Positions 37,086 through 45,842 of a stretch of DNA of 64,000 nucleotides are shown one piece after another. The first letter of the stretch is position 1, and every line of letters begins with the position of its first letter. The notes below the pieces were generated by a model. The model did no database searches, had not been told where the DNA came from, and saw only the letters and a list, made by a program, of their open reading frames with translations. A program made the position numbers and the translations under genes. Origin of the DNA: an uncultured Caproiciproducens sp. (lineage in GTDB: Bacteria; Bacillota; Clostridia; Oscillospirales; Acutalibacteraceae); NCBI RefSeq assembly GCF_963664915.1, contig NZ_OY761810.1, positions 186,001-250,000 on the forward strand, written 5' to 3'.

Positions 37086-38217
37086 TGAGCTTCACCTCAC
37101 TGTCAAACGCTTTTAATCCGATGTAAAGAGCGCGCCGGTACTGTGCCGCCTGTGCTTCATCTTTCAGGCCGGCGTTAATTTTCTCAAGCATTTTTCGGAC
37201 AAAAATCCCTTTTAATGAGGTTTCTTTTGACAATGCATTTACGTCCACTTGTATATGCGTTTCATCCTTTATTTTAACAAAATACAGTTCATCTTCCAAT
37301 CTGACCGCAATCGCGGCACAATCCGGCGAGAAGGTTGCACCAAGCGCACCTTCCAGAATCACTTTATATAAATTCTCCGAATAAGTTTCGCCGAATTTCT
37401 GTTTCAGCGTATGAAGGATGATCGCAGCCACTTCATTGTTTGCCGACGCCCCGCTGACATCAACACGAACCTCAAGGTTCATTCTTCTGCACACCGGCCG
37501 AAAAACGAGGTCGGACTTGTCTTTCAAGACCGTACCGATATAGACGCCTTTTTCATTCAGTTCGTCAAAGCCCCTTCCTTCGGGGCAGCCGCAGTAGGCA
37601 TAAGCGGTTCTGCCGCTATGCAAAAGTTCGGTACGCATATGAATATGGCCAAACGCAATATAATCCATACCGCTGAATCGAATTTGCGAAGGAGTCACCG
37701 GATTGTAGTTGCTTGTCTGATTTTCTGCAACCAAATCGCCGTGCATAACGCAAATATTCACCATATCATCTTCAGGTACATTGACTTCTTTTAGCAGAGA
37801 TTCTGTGACATAAGTCCCAGTAAATCCCGCGCCCCACACGCGTACTCCTTTATCGGGGAGTTCAAAAAAGTCAATTCCGGACTGAAAAATATGTACGTTG
37901 GCGGGCCAGTCCCCATCGGCATACGGGGAGTCCAACGACACATAGTCGTGATTTCCGGGTGCGATGGCAACCACCGCGTCAGGAATTTCAGACAAAGCTT
38001 TTTTCACGGAATGGACGGCCGCACTGTCTGTATTGGAGCTTTCAAATAAGTCTCCGGCAATCAGAAGCAATTCCACGCTTTCCGTTTTGCACATGGAAAC
38101 GATTCTGTCAAAAGTCATCAGCATTTCTTCCCTGCGCTGTCTCGCTTTATTGCCAACAGACGCAAGTTCTGCGCCAAGGTGCAAATCCGCACAGTGAAGG
38201 ATTTTTATTTTATTCAT
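37075..38217 (-). CDS. SbcD/Mre11-type metallophosphoesterase (YhaO-like)
   Basis: A 380-aa nuclease subunit. The metallophosphoesterase motifs are complete: HCADLHLG (Asp11, His13), IAGDLFE, APGNHDY, VMHGDL and FGHIHMR. The C-terminal third is the capping and partner-binding region. It is the upstream partner of the Rad50-like ATPase, with which its reading frame overlaps by 11 bp. The family acts as a 3'-5' exonuclease/endonuclease in break repair; YhaO is a close relative in Bacillus. Confidence 0.88.
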   Translation of the reverse strand: MNKIKILHCADLHLGAELASVGNKARQRREEMLMTFDRIVSMCKTESVELLLIAGDLFESSNTDSAAVHSVKKALSEIPDAVVAIAPGNHDYVSLDSPYADGDWPANVHIFQSGIDFFELPDKGVRVWGAGFTGTYVTESLLKEVNVPEDDMVNICVMHGDLVAENQTSNYNPVTPSQIRFSGMDYIAFGHIHMRTELLHSGRTAYAYCGCPEGRGFDELNEKGVYIGTVLKDKSDLVFRPVCRRMNLEVRVDVSGASANNEVAAIILHTLKQKFGETYSENLYKVILEGALGATFSPDCAAIAVRLEDELYFVKIKDETHIQVDVNALSKETSLKGIFVRKMLEKINAGLKDEAQAAQYRRALYIGLKAFDSEVKLNEN

Positions 38218-38341
38218 ATATTCACGCTCCCTGGCAGGAATTTTATGTTTTTATTGCTTCAATTATATCAAAATAATTGAAGTAAATCAATCGCTACACC
38301 GGCGCCGTGATGGATTTGAAGTTTTAATGGAACAAAAAACT

Positions 38342-38372
38342 GGACGCCTGAGATTTCGTCTCAGGCGTCCAA
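38342..38372 (-). terminator. Terminator of hsp20
   Basis: A perfect 13-bp stem (38342-38354 / 38360-38372) with a 5-nt loop, followed by six T on the minus strand. Confidence 0.88.
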
Positions 38373-38385
38373 GCTTTTCATTATT

Positions 38386-38811
38386 TTACCGAATTTCAAT
38401 TCTGCGTGTTTCAGGCACTGCGGTTTCCATCTTCGGCAAACTAAGTTCCAAAATACCATCCTTGTATTCCGCGGAAATTTCACTGCCTTTGATATTTGAG
38501 ATATCAAAGCTGCGGGAAAACGAACCGTATCTGCGCTCCCTGCGAATGTAGCTGTCCTTTTTTTCTTCGGTTTCATCGCTGTGCTCTGCGCTGACGGTCA
38601 GGCTGCTGCCCTCAATATCAATTTTGATATCTTCTCTTTTAAAGCCCGGCAGTTCCGCTTTCAGAACATATTTGTCTCCATGATCGATAACATCCGTACG
38701 GAATGATGAAAAACCCTGCGATATATCGCCAAAGAAGTTTTTCTCCATGTTATCAAAATAATTGAAGAGATTACTTTCCCTGCGTCCAAACGGCATTAAA
38801 TCAAACATCAT
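38386..38811 (-). CDS. Small heat-shock protein (Hsp20/alpha-crystallin)
   Basis: A 141-aa holdase chaperone. The alpha-crystallin domain spans about residues 35-135 (DKYVLKAELPGFKREDIKIDIEG, the RRERRYGSFSRSFDI loop, and YKDGILELSLPK), ending in the C-terminal IEIR tail, similar to the I/V-x-I oligomer anchor. ATG 38811 follows GGAGG; a longer frame overlaps the ribosome binding site. A perfect CIRCE operator lies 115 bp upstream, so HrcA should repress it at normal temperature. It stands alone, next to the surface-protein cluster. Confidence 0.94.
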   Translation of the reverse strand: MMFDLMPFGRRESNLFNYFDNMEKNFFGDISQGFSSFRTDVIDHGDKYVLKAELPGFKREDIKIDIEGSSLTVSAEHSDETEEKKDSYIRRERRYGSFSRSFDISNIKGSEISAEYKDGILELSLPKMETAVPETRRIEIR

Positions 38812-38841
38812 AAAAACCTCCAAAATAATTATTTGTCTTCC

Positions 38842-38856
38842 GGAAGCTTTGCTTCC
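38842..38856 (-). other. Hairpin in the hsp20 5' leader
   Basis: GGAAGC-TTT-GCTTCC. It lies about 30 nt before the start codon and does not cover the ribosome binding site, so it is more likely an RNA-stability element than a thermosensor. Confidence 0.35.
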
Positions 38857-38925
38857 TTTAACAATTATTACTATATCTAAAGATTATGAAAAAAATTCAG
38901 ATAAAATATGATCAAAATGTTAATT

Positions 38926-38952
38926 TTAGCACTCTATATGTAGGAGTGCTAA
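38926..38952. promoter_or_regulatory. CIRCE element (HrcA operator)
   Basis: TTAGCACTC-N9-GAGTGCTAA, an exact match to the CIRCE consensus, upstream of hsp20. Confidence 0.93.
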
Positions 38953-38966
38953 AATTTAAGAAAAAT

Positions 38967-38998
38967 CTCTGCTTCCGGAATAAAAGCCGGAAGCAGAG
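38967..38998 (-). terminator. Terminator of the surface-fibre operon
   Basis: A perfect 12-bp stem (38967-38978 / 38987-38998) with an 8-nt loop followed by TTTTT on the minus strand, just after the last surface gene. Confidence 0.8.
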
Positions 38999-39008
38999 CT
39001 CATTTCAA

Positions 39009-39869
39009 TTATTTTGTTCTTGTTTCAGATTTCATTTTTCTTTTCGTTACAATGAAGACAACTGCGGCCGTCAATGCAACAATCACAAACACCCAGACAT
39101 ACATTGAGCTTTCACCGGTTTTCGGTGGATTAGAAAGCGGAACGTCCTCATTCCCAATTGTCTCTGCCGGCACAGGTTCGGATGAAGCCGGACCTATCTG
39201 CGGAGTAGACTCCGGGTTGATGCTCTCAAAAACAATTGAATTATTTGCGTTACCGCCACCGCCACCGCCACCGCCGCCACCGCCGCTGCTGCTGGAGGTT
39301 TGTACGTCAAACTGAATGTTCCATGCTATTTTTGCATTGGCCGATTGAAACTCGTTATCCATTTTTTCAGGGGCTGTCAGCGTAGCGAAAATTTTTCCGG
39401 TTACGCTGTTTCCGTAAACATAGCCCAATGAGATTGGGTTTGTAACGATATCTTTGTCGGCCGTTTTCCCGGATGCAGGCCCAACATACAGCGTCTGCTC
39501 CGCAGTATTATCATCCAACTTGAAGGTGACCGTTAAAATCAATCCGTCAAGAAGTTTTTTGGAAATTACTTTGTTTGGATTTTCCTCAGAGGGATTTGCC
39601 TGAAAATAAACCTGCATTTTCTGGCTGCTGTCGTTCTGAATAACAATGCTTTGCCTGCCGGTTGTTTCCCCCGGCATCAGGTCGGCAAATGTGTTGAGGT
39701 TAACCGGATTTTGAACCGTCACGGTCTTCGTCGTTCCGGTGTAAATGACTTTCGCTTCCGGCGTTGATACCGCGGCAAAAGCAGTGAACGAGCTGCAAGC
39801 CATTAACGCCGCAACTGCTATTGAGATGAGTGCAATCCGATTCAGTTTTTTTAATACTTTGTTTTTCAT
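39009..39869 (-). CDS. Cell-wall-anchored surface protein with NPPKTG-type sorting signal
   Basis: A 286-aa exported protein. A signal peptide (about residues 1-33, ending AFA-AV) leads into a beta-rich domain (VQNPVNLNTFADLMPGETTG). An unbroken run of 11 glycines follows at about residues 203-213, then a Pro/Ser/Glu-rich stalk, a sorting motif NPPKTGE, a hydrophobic helix and a positively charged tail. NPPKTG is a variant of LPxTG; the window holds no sortase. ATG 39869 follows GAGGG. It ends the sipW-tasA operon. Confidence 0.82.
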   Translation of the reverse strand: MKNKVLKKLNRIALISIAVAALMACSSFTAFAAVSTPEAKVIYTGTTKTVTVQNPVNLNTFADLMPGETTGRQSIVIQNDSSQKMQVYFQANPSEENPNKVISKKLLDGLILTVTFKLDDNTAEQTLYVGPASGKTADKDIVTNPISLGYVYGNSVTGKIFATLTAPEKMDNEFQSANAKIAWNIQFDVQTSSSSGGGGGGGGGGGNANNSIVFESINPESTPQIGPASSEPVPAETIGNEDVPLSNPPKTGESSMYVWVFVIVALTAAVVFIVTKRKMKSETRTK

Positions 39870-39941
39870 TGCATCATTCCCTCTTAACATGGCAGCCGGT
39901 TTTCTCCGCTTTTCCACGTTGCTTATTTGGCCTTGTACTGG

Positions 39942-40583
39942 TTATGACAAAGGCGTTGCTGACTGTACTGCAACTTCTCCGCTGTCGAGGTACTTCCAAC
40001 CGTCTATGACATCTTTTGTTCCATTATTCGTGCTGTGCGGAGTAAAGTTATCCGCCTGAATTGCTTCGGCAACAATGCCGATCGTAAACGTTTTGTCAGC
40101 AAATGAATTGTCCCATTTTTCCGGAACTGTAAACTTTGTGAAGAATTGAACGGAATGATCCGCATCTGACTGATTCTTCAGAACCTTCTGATAGTAGTAA
40201 TAATGATCAGTCGGGTTAAGAACCCAGTCTTTATCAATATTTAATCCTGCTAACAAATCTTGTTCTGAAGTAGTTGAATTTTCTCCAGTGTATTGCGGAA
40301 GGTCTTTCACCGTAATCTTGCAACGGATATACGCGTCATGGTCACCGGTGTTGGTAATGGTAGGATCTTTATCGATTACATCTTTCGGCATTACATTAGT
40401 CAATGTGAAGGTGTTGTCTGTCCATTCACCAAACCCCGGCTCTTCCAGAGAGATACGCACATTGCCCATGGTAACGACGTTGGAGGCAGTTCCTTTGTCG
40501 GTAAAGTATGCTAATGTTCCTCCAACAACAAGCGCAGCCGCAACAATCGCCGAAGTGGCAATCAATGCTATTTTTTTCTTCAT
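39942..40583 (-). CDS. TasA/CalY-like SipW-dependent exported protein (paralogue 3)
   Basis: A 213-aa secreted protein. The N-terminus is MKKKIALIATSAIVAAALVV followed by GGTLAYFTD, the SipW-type signal region in which cleavage occurs near the LAYFTD. The rest is beta-rich with the TasA-family DPTITNTGDHDAYIRCKI block. It most likely forms surface fibres or matrix. It is one of three tandem relatives with low mutual identity, and this one is closest to TasA proper. GGAGG precedes ATG 40583. Confidence 0.85.
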   Translation of the reverse strand: MKKKIALIATSAIVAAALVVGGTLAYFTDKGTASNVVTMGNVRISLEEPGFGEWTDNTFTLTNVMPKDVIDKDPTITNTGDHDAYIRCKITVKDLPQYTGENSTTSEQDLLAGLNIDKDWVLNPTDHYYYYQKVLKNQSDADHSVQFFTKFTVPEKWDNSFADKTFTIGIVAEAIQADNFTPHSTNNGTKDVIDGWKYLDSGEVAVQSATPLS

Positions 40584-40668
40584 TTCTGGGTCCTCCTAAG
40601 CAGGATTTTATCCTTTGACAAGGGCTGAAACCAGCCCGTGCCTTTTAATAAACCATTGGGTATTTTGC

Positions 40669-41334
40669 TTATGCCATTGCTGTATCCAAAGCTGTTTTTG
40701 CCTGATCGTAAGTTACATTCGCGGCCTGAACCATATAAGCGGTAGCAGTGATGGTAAATCCATGCATGACCTTTGCGGTCCCTACGCTGACTGCATCATT
40801 GTCAATCGTTACGTGATTAAACAGAGTAGCTGTTTTTGCGGCTGCGGCAAGTGTCGTCTTGTAATAGAAAACAGTATTGGTTGCGTCTTTTGCTTCCCAA
40901 TTTGTTGTGTTAAAATCAATTGTAGCGAAGTCGTCAATTTTTGCAAAAGTATTAGCGGCACCAGAGTATGCAAGCTTAATGGCTACCCATACTGTTGAGG
41001 ATTTCTGCTCATCCGTTTTGCCTGGTGTTGTATCGGCAGGTGTTAAATTGGCAACCGCCGGGTCCTTGTCAATAACGGTACCCGCTGTAAATTTTTGAGC
41101 CATCACTTCGCCAGGAATATGGCTAGTCGGAATCGTTACTGCATTTGGTGTTGTAAAATTGTCAATTGTCGTGTTATAGAGCGGTTCTTTGAGTTCACCG
41201 GAAAGACCTGCGCCTACGGTAAATACATTGGTCTTTGTGTCTGTTTTCGCTGTCATTAATGCCATGGTTCCCCCAATTGCAAGTGCCGCTACGAGCACTA
41301 AAGAAGTTACCCCGATTACAAGTTTTTTTTTCAT
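40669..41334 (-). CDS. TasA/CalY-like SipW-dependent exported protein (paralogue 2)
   Basis: A 221-aa secreted protein with signal MKKKLVIGVTSLVLVAALAI and GGTMALMTAKTDTKTNVFTVG, the SipW-substrate pattern. The mature part is Ala/Thr-rich and beta-prone. AGGAGG stands 10 nt before ATG 41334; the longer frame has no ribosome binding site. It differs from its two neighbours in length and content and lacks the DPTITNTG block, so fibres may be heteropolymers or the paralogues minor subunits. Confidence 0.82.
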   Translation of the reverse strand: MKKKLVIGVTSLVLVAALAIGGTMALMTAKTDTKTNVFTVGAGLSGELKEPLYNTTIDNFTTPNAVTIPTSHIPGEVMAQKFTAGTVIDKDPAVANLTPADTTPGKTDEQKSSTVWVAIKLAYSGAANTFAKIDDFATIDFNTTNWEAKDATNTVFYYKTTLAAAAKTATLFNHVTIDNDAVSVGTAKVMHGFTITATAYMVQAANVTYDQAKTALDTAMA

Positions 41335-41404
41335 TTCTGATTTCCTCCTAAAATAATAATTTATTTTCAGCTGTTTCCTCAGCAAGTCAACATAACGTAA
41401 TATA

Positions 41405-41986
41405 TCAAGCAGATTTCCATGTCCCGCCGCTGTAAACAAGACCCCACGCTTCCTTCGAAGCAGCTCCGACGATCTGGATAGAATCGGCGATCACCTGAAT
41501 TTCAACCTTTTTGCCCGACGGAATTCCAGCCGCAATAGTAGCTGATTTTATCAGGTCTTCCGTCGTAGCACCCGGCTGTAAAATCCCTTTGTAATAGTAA
41601 TACTCGCCGACTGCCTGCCATTTGGAAATGTTTAAATTCGGATAGGTAACCGATACCGGATCGCCTGTTCCGTTTCCGTCGCTGTCGATTACAACCGGTA
41701 CAAGACGCACCCGAACATAGACTGGAATTGCATTCGGTGTAGTCTTTTTATCATTGGTGACATACACTTCTTTGGCAACCGTATTGCTGCTATCAATGGT
41801 GTAGGTTCCGTCACCCGGTTCGCTTACTTCAATATCAGCGTCGCCTTTGGTGAACGTGTTGGTTTTTTGATCCGATTTCGCCAGCATATACGCTCTTGTA
41901 CCGCCAACGGCAAATGCAGCCAGCATGATCAGCGCAAGAGAAAGCGGCACGAATTTTCGGAAGATTTCTTTTTGGGGAAATTTCAT
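41405..41986 (-). CDS. TasA/CalY-like SipW-dependent exported protein (paralogue 1)
   Basis: A 193-aa secreted protein with a Phe-rich signal (FVPLSLALIMLAAFAVGGTR) and the AYMLAKSDQKTNTFTKGD start of the mature chain, again the SipW-substrate pattern. The mature part keeps the family motif of a conserved TNDKKTTPNAIPVYVRVRL strand. AAAGGAGG precedes ATG 41986, and it begins 3 bp after the sipW stop, so both are coupled. Confidence 0.82.
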   Translation of the reverse strand: MKFPQKEIFRKFVPLSLALIMLAAFAVGGTRAYMLAKSDQKTNTFTKGDADIEVSEPGDGTYTIDSSNTVAKEVYVTNDKKTTPNAIPVYVRVRLVPVVIDSDGNGTGDPVSVTYPNLNISKWQAVGEYYYYKGILQPGATTEDLIKSATIAAGIPSGKKVEIQVIADSIQIVGAASKEAWGLVYSGGTWKSA

Positions 41987-41989
41987 GCT

Positions 41990-42529
41990 TTAACCCTCCT
42001 TTGACTCTCCATCAATTTTGGTTTCGCCCCTGTTTTGTCCTATCTTCATAAGCAGATCTGGTAAAAACGTGAGGATGATCAGGCAAAATAAAATGGTTCC
42101 AACAATAATCATTCCCCGTCTTGTATTCAAAAAAGAAGTAAAATAGCCTAACCCGGGGATGGAAAACACCGGTTTCCCAACCAGCCTTGAAAACGGCGTC
42201 GCACCGCCGTCCTCCACTTTATTCGCATCACCTTTGGTGTAAAAAAGCTTGTTCTGCGCGTCTATTTTCACCACACGGTGTGTTACAATCGTTGTGCCGT
42301 CGCTCATAAGGAATGTTATGGGATCGTTTACGCTCACATTTTGCGCGGCGGTCTTGTTTACATAAATAACACTGCCAACATGATACGTGGGTTCCATACT
42401 GCCGCTGAGCACCTCATACGGCTGCCAGCCGATAATCCTCGGCCCAGCAACAATCACGGCTACCACCACCACGCACAGGAGGGTGATTGTTGAAATGATT
42501 TTTCCAATAATTCCTGTCGTTTTTTTCAC
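41990..42529 (-). CDS. sipW: SipW-type signal peptidase I
   Basis: A 179-aa ER-type signal peptidase. The catalytic Ser44 lies in VLSGSMEPT, and His84 (VTHRVV) replaces the lysine of ordinary SipS enzymes. One TM at each end (about residues 8-28 and 145-165) gives the known two-pass topology. It should process the three downstream TasA-like proteins. The start is taken as GTG 42529 with GGAGG five nucleotides upstream; a TTG 12 nt earlier would overlap that site. Confidence 0.92.
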   Translation of the reverse strand: MKKTTGIIGKIISTITLLCVVVVAVIVAGPRIIGWQPYEVLSGSMEPTYHVGSVIYVNKTAAQNVSVNDPITFLMSDGTTIVTHRVVKIDAQNKLFYTKGDANKVEDGGATPFSRLVGKPVFSIPGLGYFTSFLNTRRGMIIVGTILFCLIILTFLPDLLMKIGQNRGETKIDGESKEG

Positions 42530-42573
42530 ATTTTCCTCCAAAGCGCATTCATTGTATTTTGCATGCCGCAGTC

Positions 42574-45500
42574 TTACACAGCGGGTACCGCTGCTGAAAT
42601 GGTATTCACTTTAACGGTTGTATCGCCGAGCCATTTGCCTTTTGCAAGCGTGTTTGTAAAACTGATCTCCGCCGGATTCGGTGTAACATGATAGTCATTT
42701 GCTGCTGCACCATAGTAAGCCTTAGAGGCACCCGCAACGCTTGTTAGTCTGCCGATATACATCTTTTGGTCGGCTGAAGTGCTGGAATAGTCAGCAGTTG
42801 TAACTACATCTGTATCATTAACCGCAGTCTGTGTATACCTCCACGCATCGCCGGTTTCTTCCGTTACCTTGTAGAACCCTTTTTTCAGCCCGGTAATGGT
42901 CTTGGATCCACTTAAAGAACTATCCAGAGTAATCACTTCATAGAAAGTATCGGCGGGAGTTACGTCGCTCAAATGATCGCGGCGTTCAACCTTAAACACA
43001 AAGCTTTGCTTTGCGCGGACACTGTCCGGCGCGGGGTATTTATTGGTAATGGTTTTTCCAATCAATAATTGGCCTTTTACGACATTCGCAGTATAAACGC
43101 CGTTCGGCTGATCCTTATCATTCGGAACCGTCTTATTTGGGGTATCCCCCGCAATATAATCACCGCAATTGTCTGCGGAAGCAGTCCCGTCTGCACTTGG
43201 GTCAAAGGTGGCGACCAACATATAGAATGTGCTGTCGTCGGGAGTAATCGCTGTGGGGAAGGCCGCGCTACTGGCCAATGCGGTATCATTCTTAGCCCAC
43301 GCTCCATTTTGCCACTCCGCCTTGAACCACTGGTAACTGAAGTCCCCTGTGGAACCTTTCCCGCAGAAAATGTCACCACCCGTAACTTTATGTCCGTCGC
43401 GGTCAAGCGTATACGGTGCTAATGTGGAATCTGGAACTTCCTCTCCGCGGAAAATGGTAGTTTCTTCATTGTCAAGATAGAAAACCGGCTTTACATTCAC
43501 AGTGGGAATATCAAAGCTCTTCAGCTCTGCATCATTTTTAAAGACGCCCGAACCATCGGCATTGGTCGGAATGTCATTTCCGCCTATGAATTCAGGTTTG
43601 GCCTGAACTTTGAAATCCGCTTCCCACGCGTCCGGGTCGTCTTCCGTGCTTACCGGGATGGTCTGATCCGTCCAGACAATATAAGCGTTGCCGCTGCCCG
43701 GTATATGGAGAATCCCGTCGTCAGCAACAGTATCCCCATCCTCTAACGCATCATTATCGTCATCAATCAACATAAATCTTGGATCAATATAGTCTTTGAC
43801 GGTTGCGCCTTCCACCGTTCCGTCTGTTGAACCGCCTGTGCTGTCACCAGCATAAATATTGTCCGGCTGTGGGTTTAATCGGGTATCCCCCTTGTACCAG
43901 ACTTTTTCCTTTACTTCCTCTATTGTTGCTTTAAAATAAACCCGAATATATTTGCCGCCACTTAAAATATAATAGTTTGTTCCGGAAACCGGCGGATAGG
44001 GAACTTCATCAAGCGCTGCATAGGTGTCAACCGTAGTGGTTCTGTCATAAAACTGGTAATGGCTACTGTTAGTATCGGTTGACCTTGTCTTTGGCGTATA
44101 CGTAGAGTTGTAATTATTGATGTCACGCCATTTTCTACTCCTATAAGAAACTTCTGTTTTTGAAGTTCCGACATAGTAATGCTTGCTTGTACTCAGAGCT
44201 GATGAATAAATTGGGGTATCAGTCTGACTTGCTTCAGCCGTTTTAATATAAAGGGGGGTTGAATCACCTTTGGCAGTTACCTGCACCTCAGATCCGGAAA
44301 AATCAGCCTCTTTATACCACTTGTAGACCGTATTCTGCTGGGTGCCTTCCAATTTATACTTAATTTCCGTCTCGCCGTCATCGTCTAAATAATAAGGCCC
44401 GTCTTCTGGCGGATGCTGCGGATCATAAGGCTTGTAGGTGCCTGTAACGGTCGCCGGATTAGCCCATGCTTTCAGGTTGATATTGTACGTACGATCCGCT
44501 ATTTCTTTCGCTGTCGCCGTCGCGGTTTTCGCAGTACTGATTCCGCCATCCGTCACAGCTGTGGTAGTCGGAATGTTAAATCTGATGTTACAGTTTGAAC
44601 CGCCGTCGCCGCGCTCCATATAAAATATTTTTATTGTGTGTTTGGTAGTCGGATCGCTGTTGTCCACCCCTAAATCATCATAAATATTTTGTTCTACCGA
44701 ACCATAATGGCTAGTATTCACACTGCCATTTGCGTTTAGACTCGGCACATAATCATCCACACGTGCAAGACCTGAATTAAAATTAATGGAGCCAGACCGG
44801 GGTCTGTGTATCCCGCCGATATCCAAGGCCAACTTTCCATCAACGAACACCCAGACATCGTCATCACCGGAAAATTGAAACACCATATTGTCATCATTGA
44901 TCTGGCCATCTTTTGGAATGAGGAATTCCATTCCCATGCTCAATCCAAATGAACATTCTTGGCTTCCAAACGGCCAGAAGCCACGGGCGTCTCCAGTAGT
45001 TCCTTCCTCTTGTTCTGCTATTTCAATCTTTTTCTTCGTAGCGTCAAAAGTTGCACTATCCTCTTCACTGTCATATGAGTAATATCCATCCGTACCAAGG
45101 CGGAACTGAAACTTTGAATTTTCATAGACTGTTTTATCAGGATGATTAACATTATTCCTGTCTTTTATAGTTTTTGCTGCTCCAAAGAAATCGGATTGAA
45201 CATATTTCGAATCAAATCGTAATTGCCCGTTCACCGTTGCATCTGTAAGTTCAGTCTGCACAATTCCCGGATAAACAAAACCGTCTATTGATCCGGAGCT
45301 GTTATAAGTATTCCAAGCACCTTGACCGTTACCGCTTCCAGTCAAACTGCTGCCGAGGTTACTGCCGCCAAAATACAATGCCCGTTTACCCGATGTGTAC
45401 AAAGCCCGTGTGGCAAGATTAATCGCTCTTTCTGTCTTGTTGCCTGATCCGGTTATGGGAACGGTTATGGAATCTGTATTGTACTTATATACATTAACTG

Positions 45501-45711
45501 GAAAGGTGACGATCCCGGCCTGAATGGACTGATCTTCTGCTACGCCAAGCAGTCCCATAACATTACCTGAATCATGCCCGGAATCGTGCCCGGAATCACT
45601 CGCAGCGAAAGCCGACCTCGTAACAGCGGTGGTAAATACACAGCCCGTCAGAATTGCGAAAGTCAAGATTAATGAGGTTGTGCGTAATTGCAGTTTTTTA
45701 ATTGCGCTCAT
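42574..45711 (-). CDS. Large fibro-slime/adhesin-like surface protein
   Basis: A 1045-aa exported protein. A signal peptide (about residues 1-37, AFA-AS cleavage; an LTGC lipobox-like site lies within it) is followed by a HDSG-type short repeat. The fibro-slime domain has FQFSGDDDVWVFVDGKLALD (about residues 280-300) and a following ERGDGGSNCNIRFN block, resembling the PA14-like beta-sandwich that binds carbohydrate. Several beta-sandwich segments follow; a Cna-B-like domain (SFVFKVERRD...GFYKVTEETG) lies near the C-terminus. No sorting signal is seen at the end. It is the first gene of the operon, and is probably an adhesin or fibre-associated protein. Confidence 0.82.
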   Translation of the reverse strand: MSAIKKLQLRTTSLILTFAILTGCVFTTAVTRSAFAASDSGHDSGHDSGNVMGLLGVAEDQSIQAGIVTFPVNVYKYNTDSITVPITGSGNKTERAINLATRALYTSGKRALYFGGSNLGSSLTGSGNGQGAWNTYNSSGSIDGFVYPGIVQTELTDATVNGQLRFDSKYVQSDFFGAAKTIKDRNNVNHPDKTVYENSKFQFRLGTDGYYSYDSEEDSATFDATKKKIEIAEQEEGTTGDARGFWPFGSQECSFGLSMGMEFLIPKDGQINDDNMVFQFSGDDDVWVFVDGKLALDIGGIHRPRSGSINFNSGLARVDDYVPSLNANGSVNTSHYGSVEQNIYDDLGVDNSDPTTKHTIKIFYMERGDGGSNCNIRFNIPTTTAVTDGGISTAKTATATAKEIADRTYNINLKAWANPATVTGTYKPYDPQHPPEDGPYYLDDDGETEIKYKLEGTQQNTVYKWYKEADFSGSEVQVTAKGDSTPLYIKTAEASQTDTPIYSSALSTSKHYYVGTSKTEVSYRSRKWRDINNYNSTYTPKTRSTDTNSSHYQFYDRTTTVDTYAALDEVPYPPVSGTNYYILSGGKYIRVYFKATIEEVKEKVWYKGDTRLNPQPDNIYAGDSTGGSTDGTVEGATVKDYIDPRFMLIDDDNDALEDGDTVADDGILHIPGSGNAYIVWTDQTIPVSTEDDPDAWEADFKVQAKPEFIGGNDIPTNADGSGVFKNDAELKSFDIPTVNVKPVFYLDNEETTIFRGEEVPDSTLAPYTLDRDGHKVTGGDIFCGKGSTGDFSYQWFKAEWQNGAWAKNDTALASSAAFPTAITPDDSTFYMLVATFDPSADGTASADNCGDYIAGDTPNKTVPNDKDQPNGVYTANVVKGQLLIGKTITNKYPAPDSVRAKQSFVFKVERRDHLSDVTPADTFYEVITLDSSLSGSKTITGLKKGFYKVTEETGDAWRYTQTAVNDTDVVTTADYSSTSADQKMYIGRLTSVAGASKAYYGAAANDYHVTPNPAEISFTNTLAKGKWLGDTTVKVNTISAAVPAV

Positions 45712-45810
45712 TTTTAATCACTGCTCCTTTTTTCTTATATCAAAGGCTCATTTTGCGATACCATTTCAATTTCATACTTATTTGTAAAATATTGTTAACT
45801 TCTGCTTTCG

Positions 45811-45842
45811 ATTATATTCCCCTCCGGTCACGCCCCAGTCAC
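45811..45842 (-). promoter_or_regulatory. Probable regulated promoter of the surface-fibre operon
   Basis: TATAAT (45816-45811) lacks a good -35; instead GTGAC occurs twice with an 11-bp period (45842-45838 and 45831-45827) in the -35 region. The GC-rich repeats stand out in AT-rich surroundings. One-turn direct repeats are typical of response-regulator or activator sites. Confidence 0.5.

Noticed and set aside
38842-38856. ROSE or fourU RNA thermometer in the hsp20 leader
   Set aside because: The hairpin does not pair with the ribosome binding site; CIRCE already explains heat control.
42574-45711. Lipoprotein anchor in the fibro-slime protein (LTGC at about residue 23)
   Set aside because: A classical AFA-AS signal-peptidase I site follows about 14 residues later, so lipid anchoring is uncertain and was not called.
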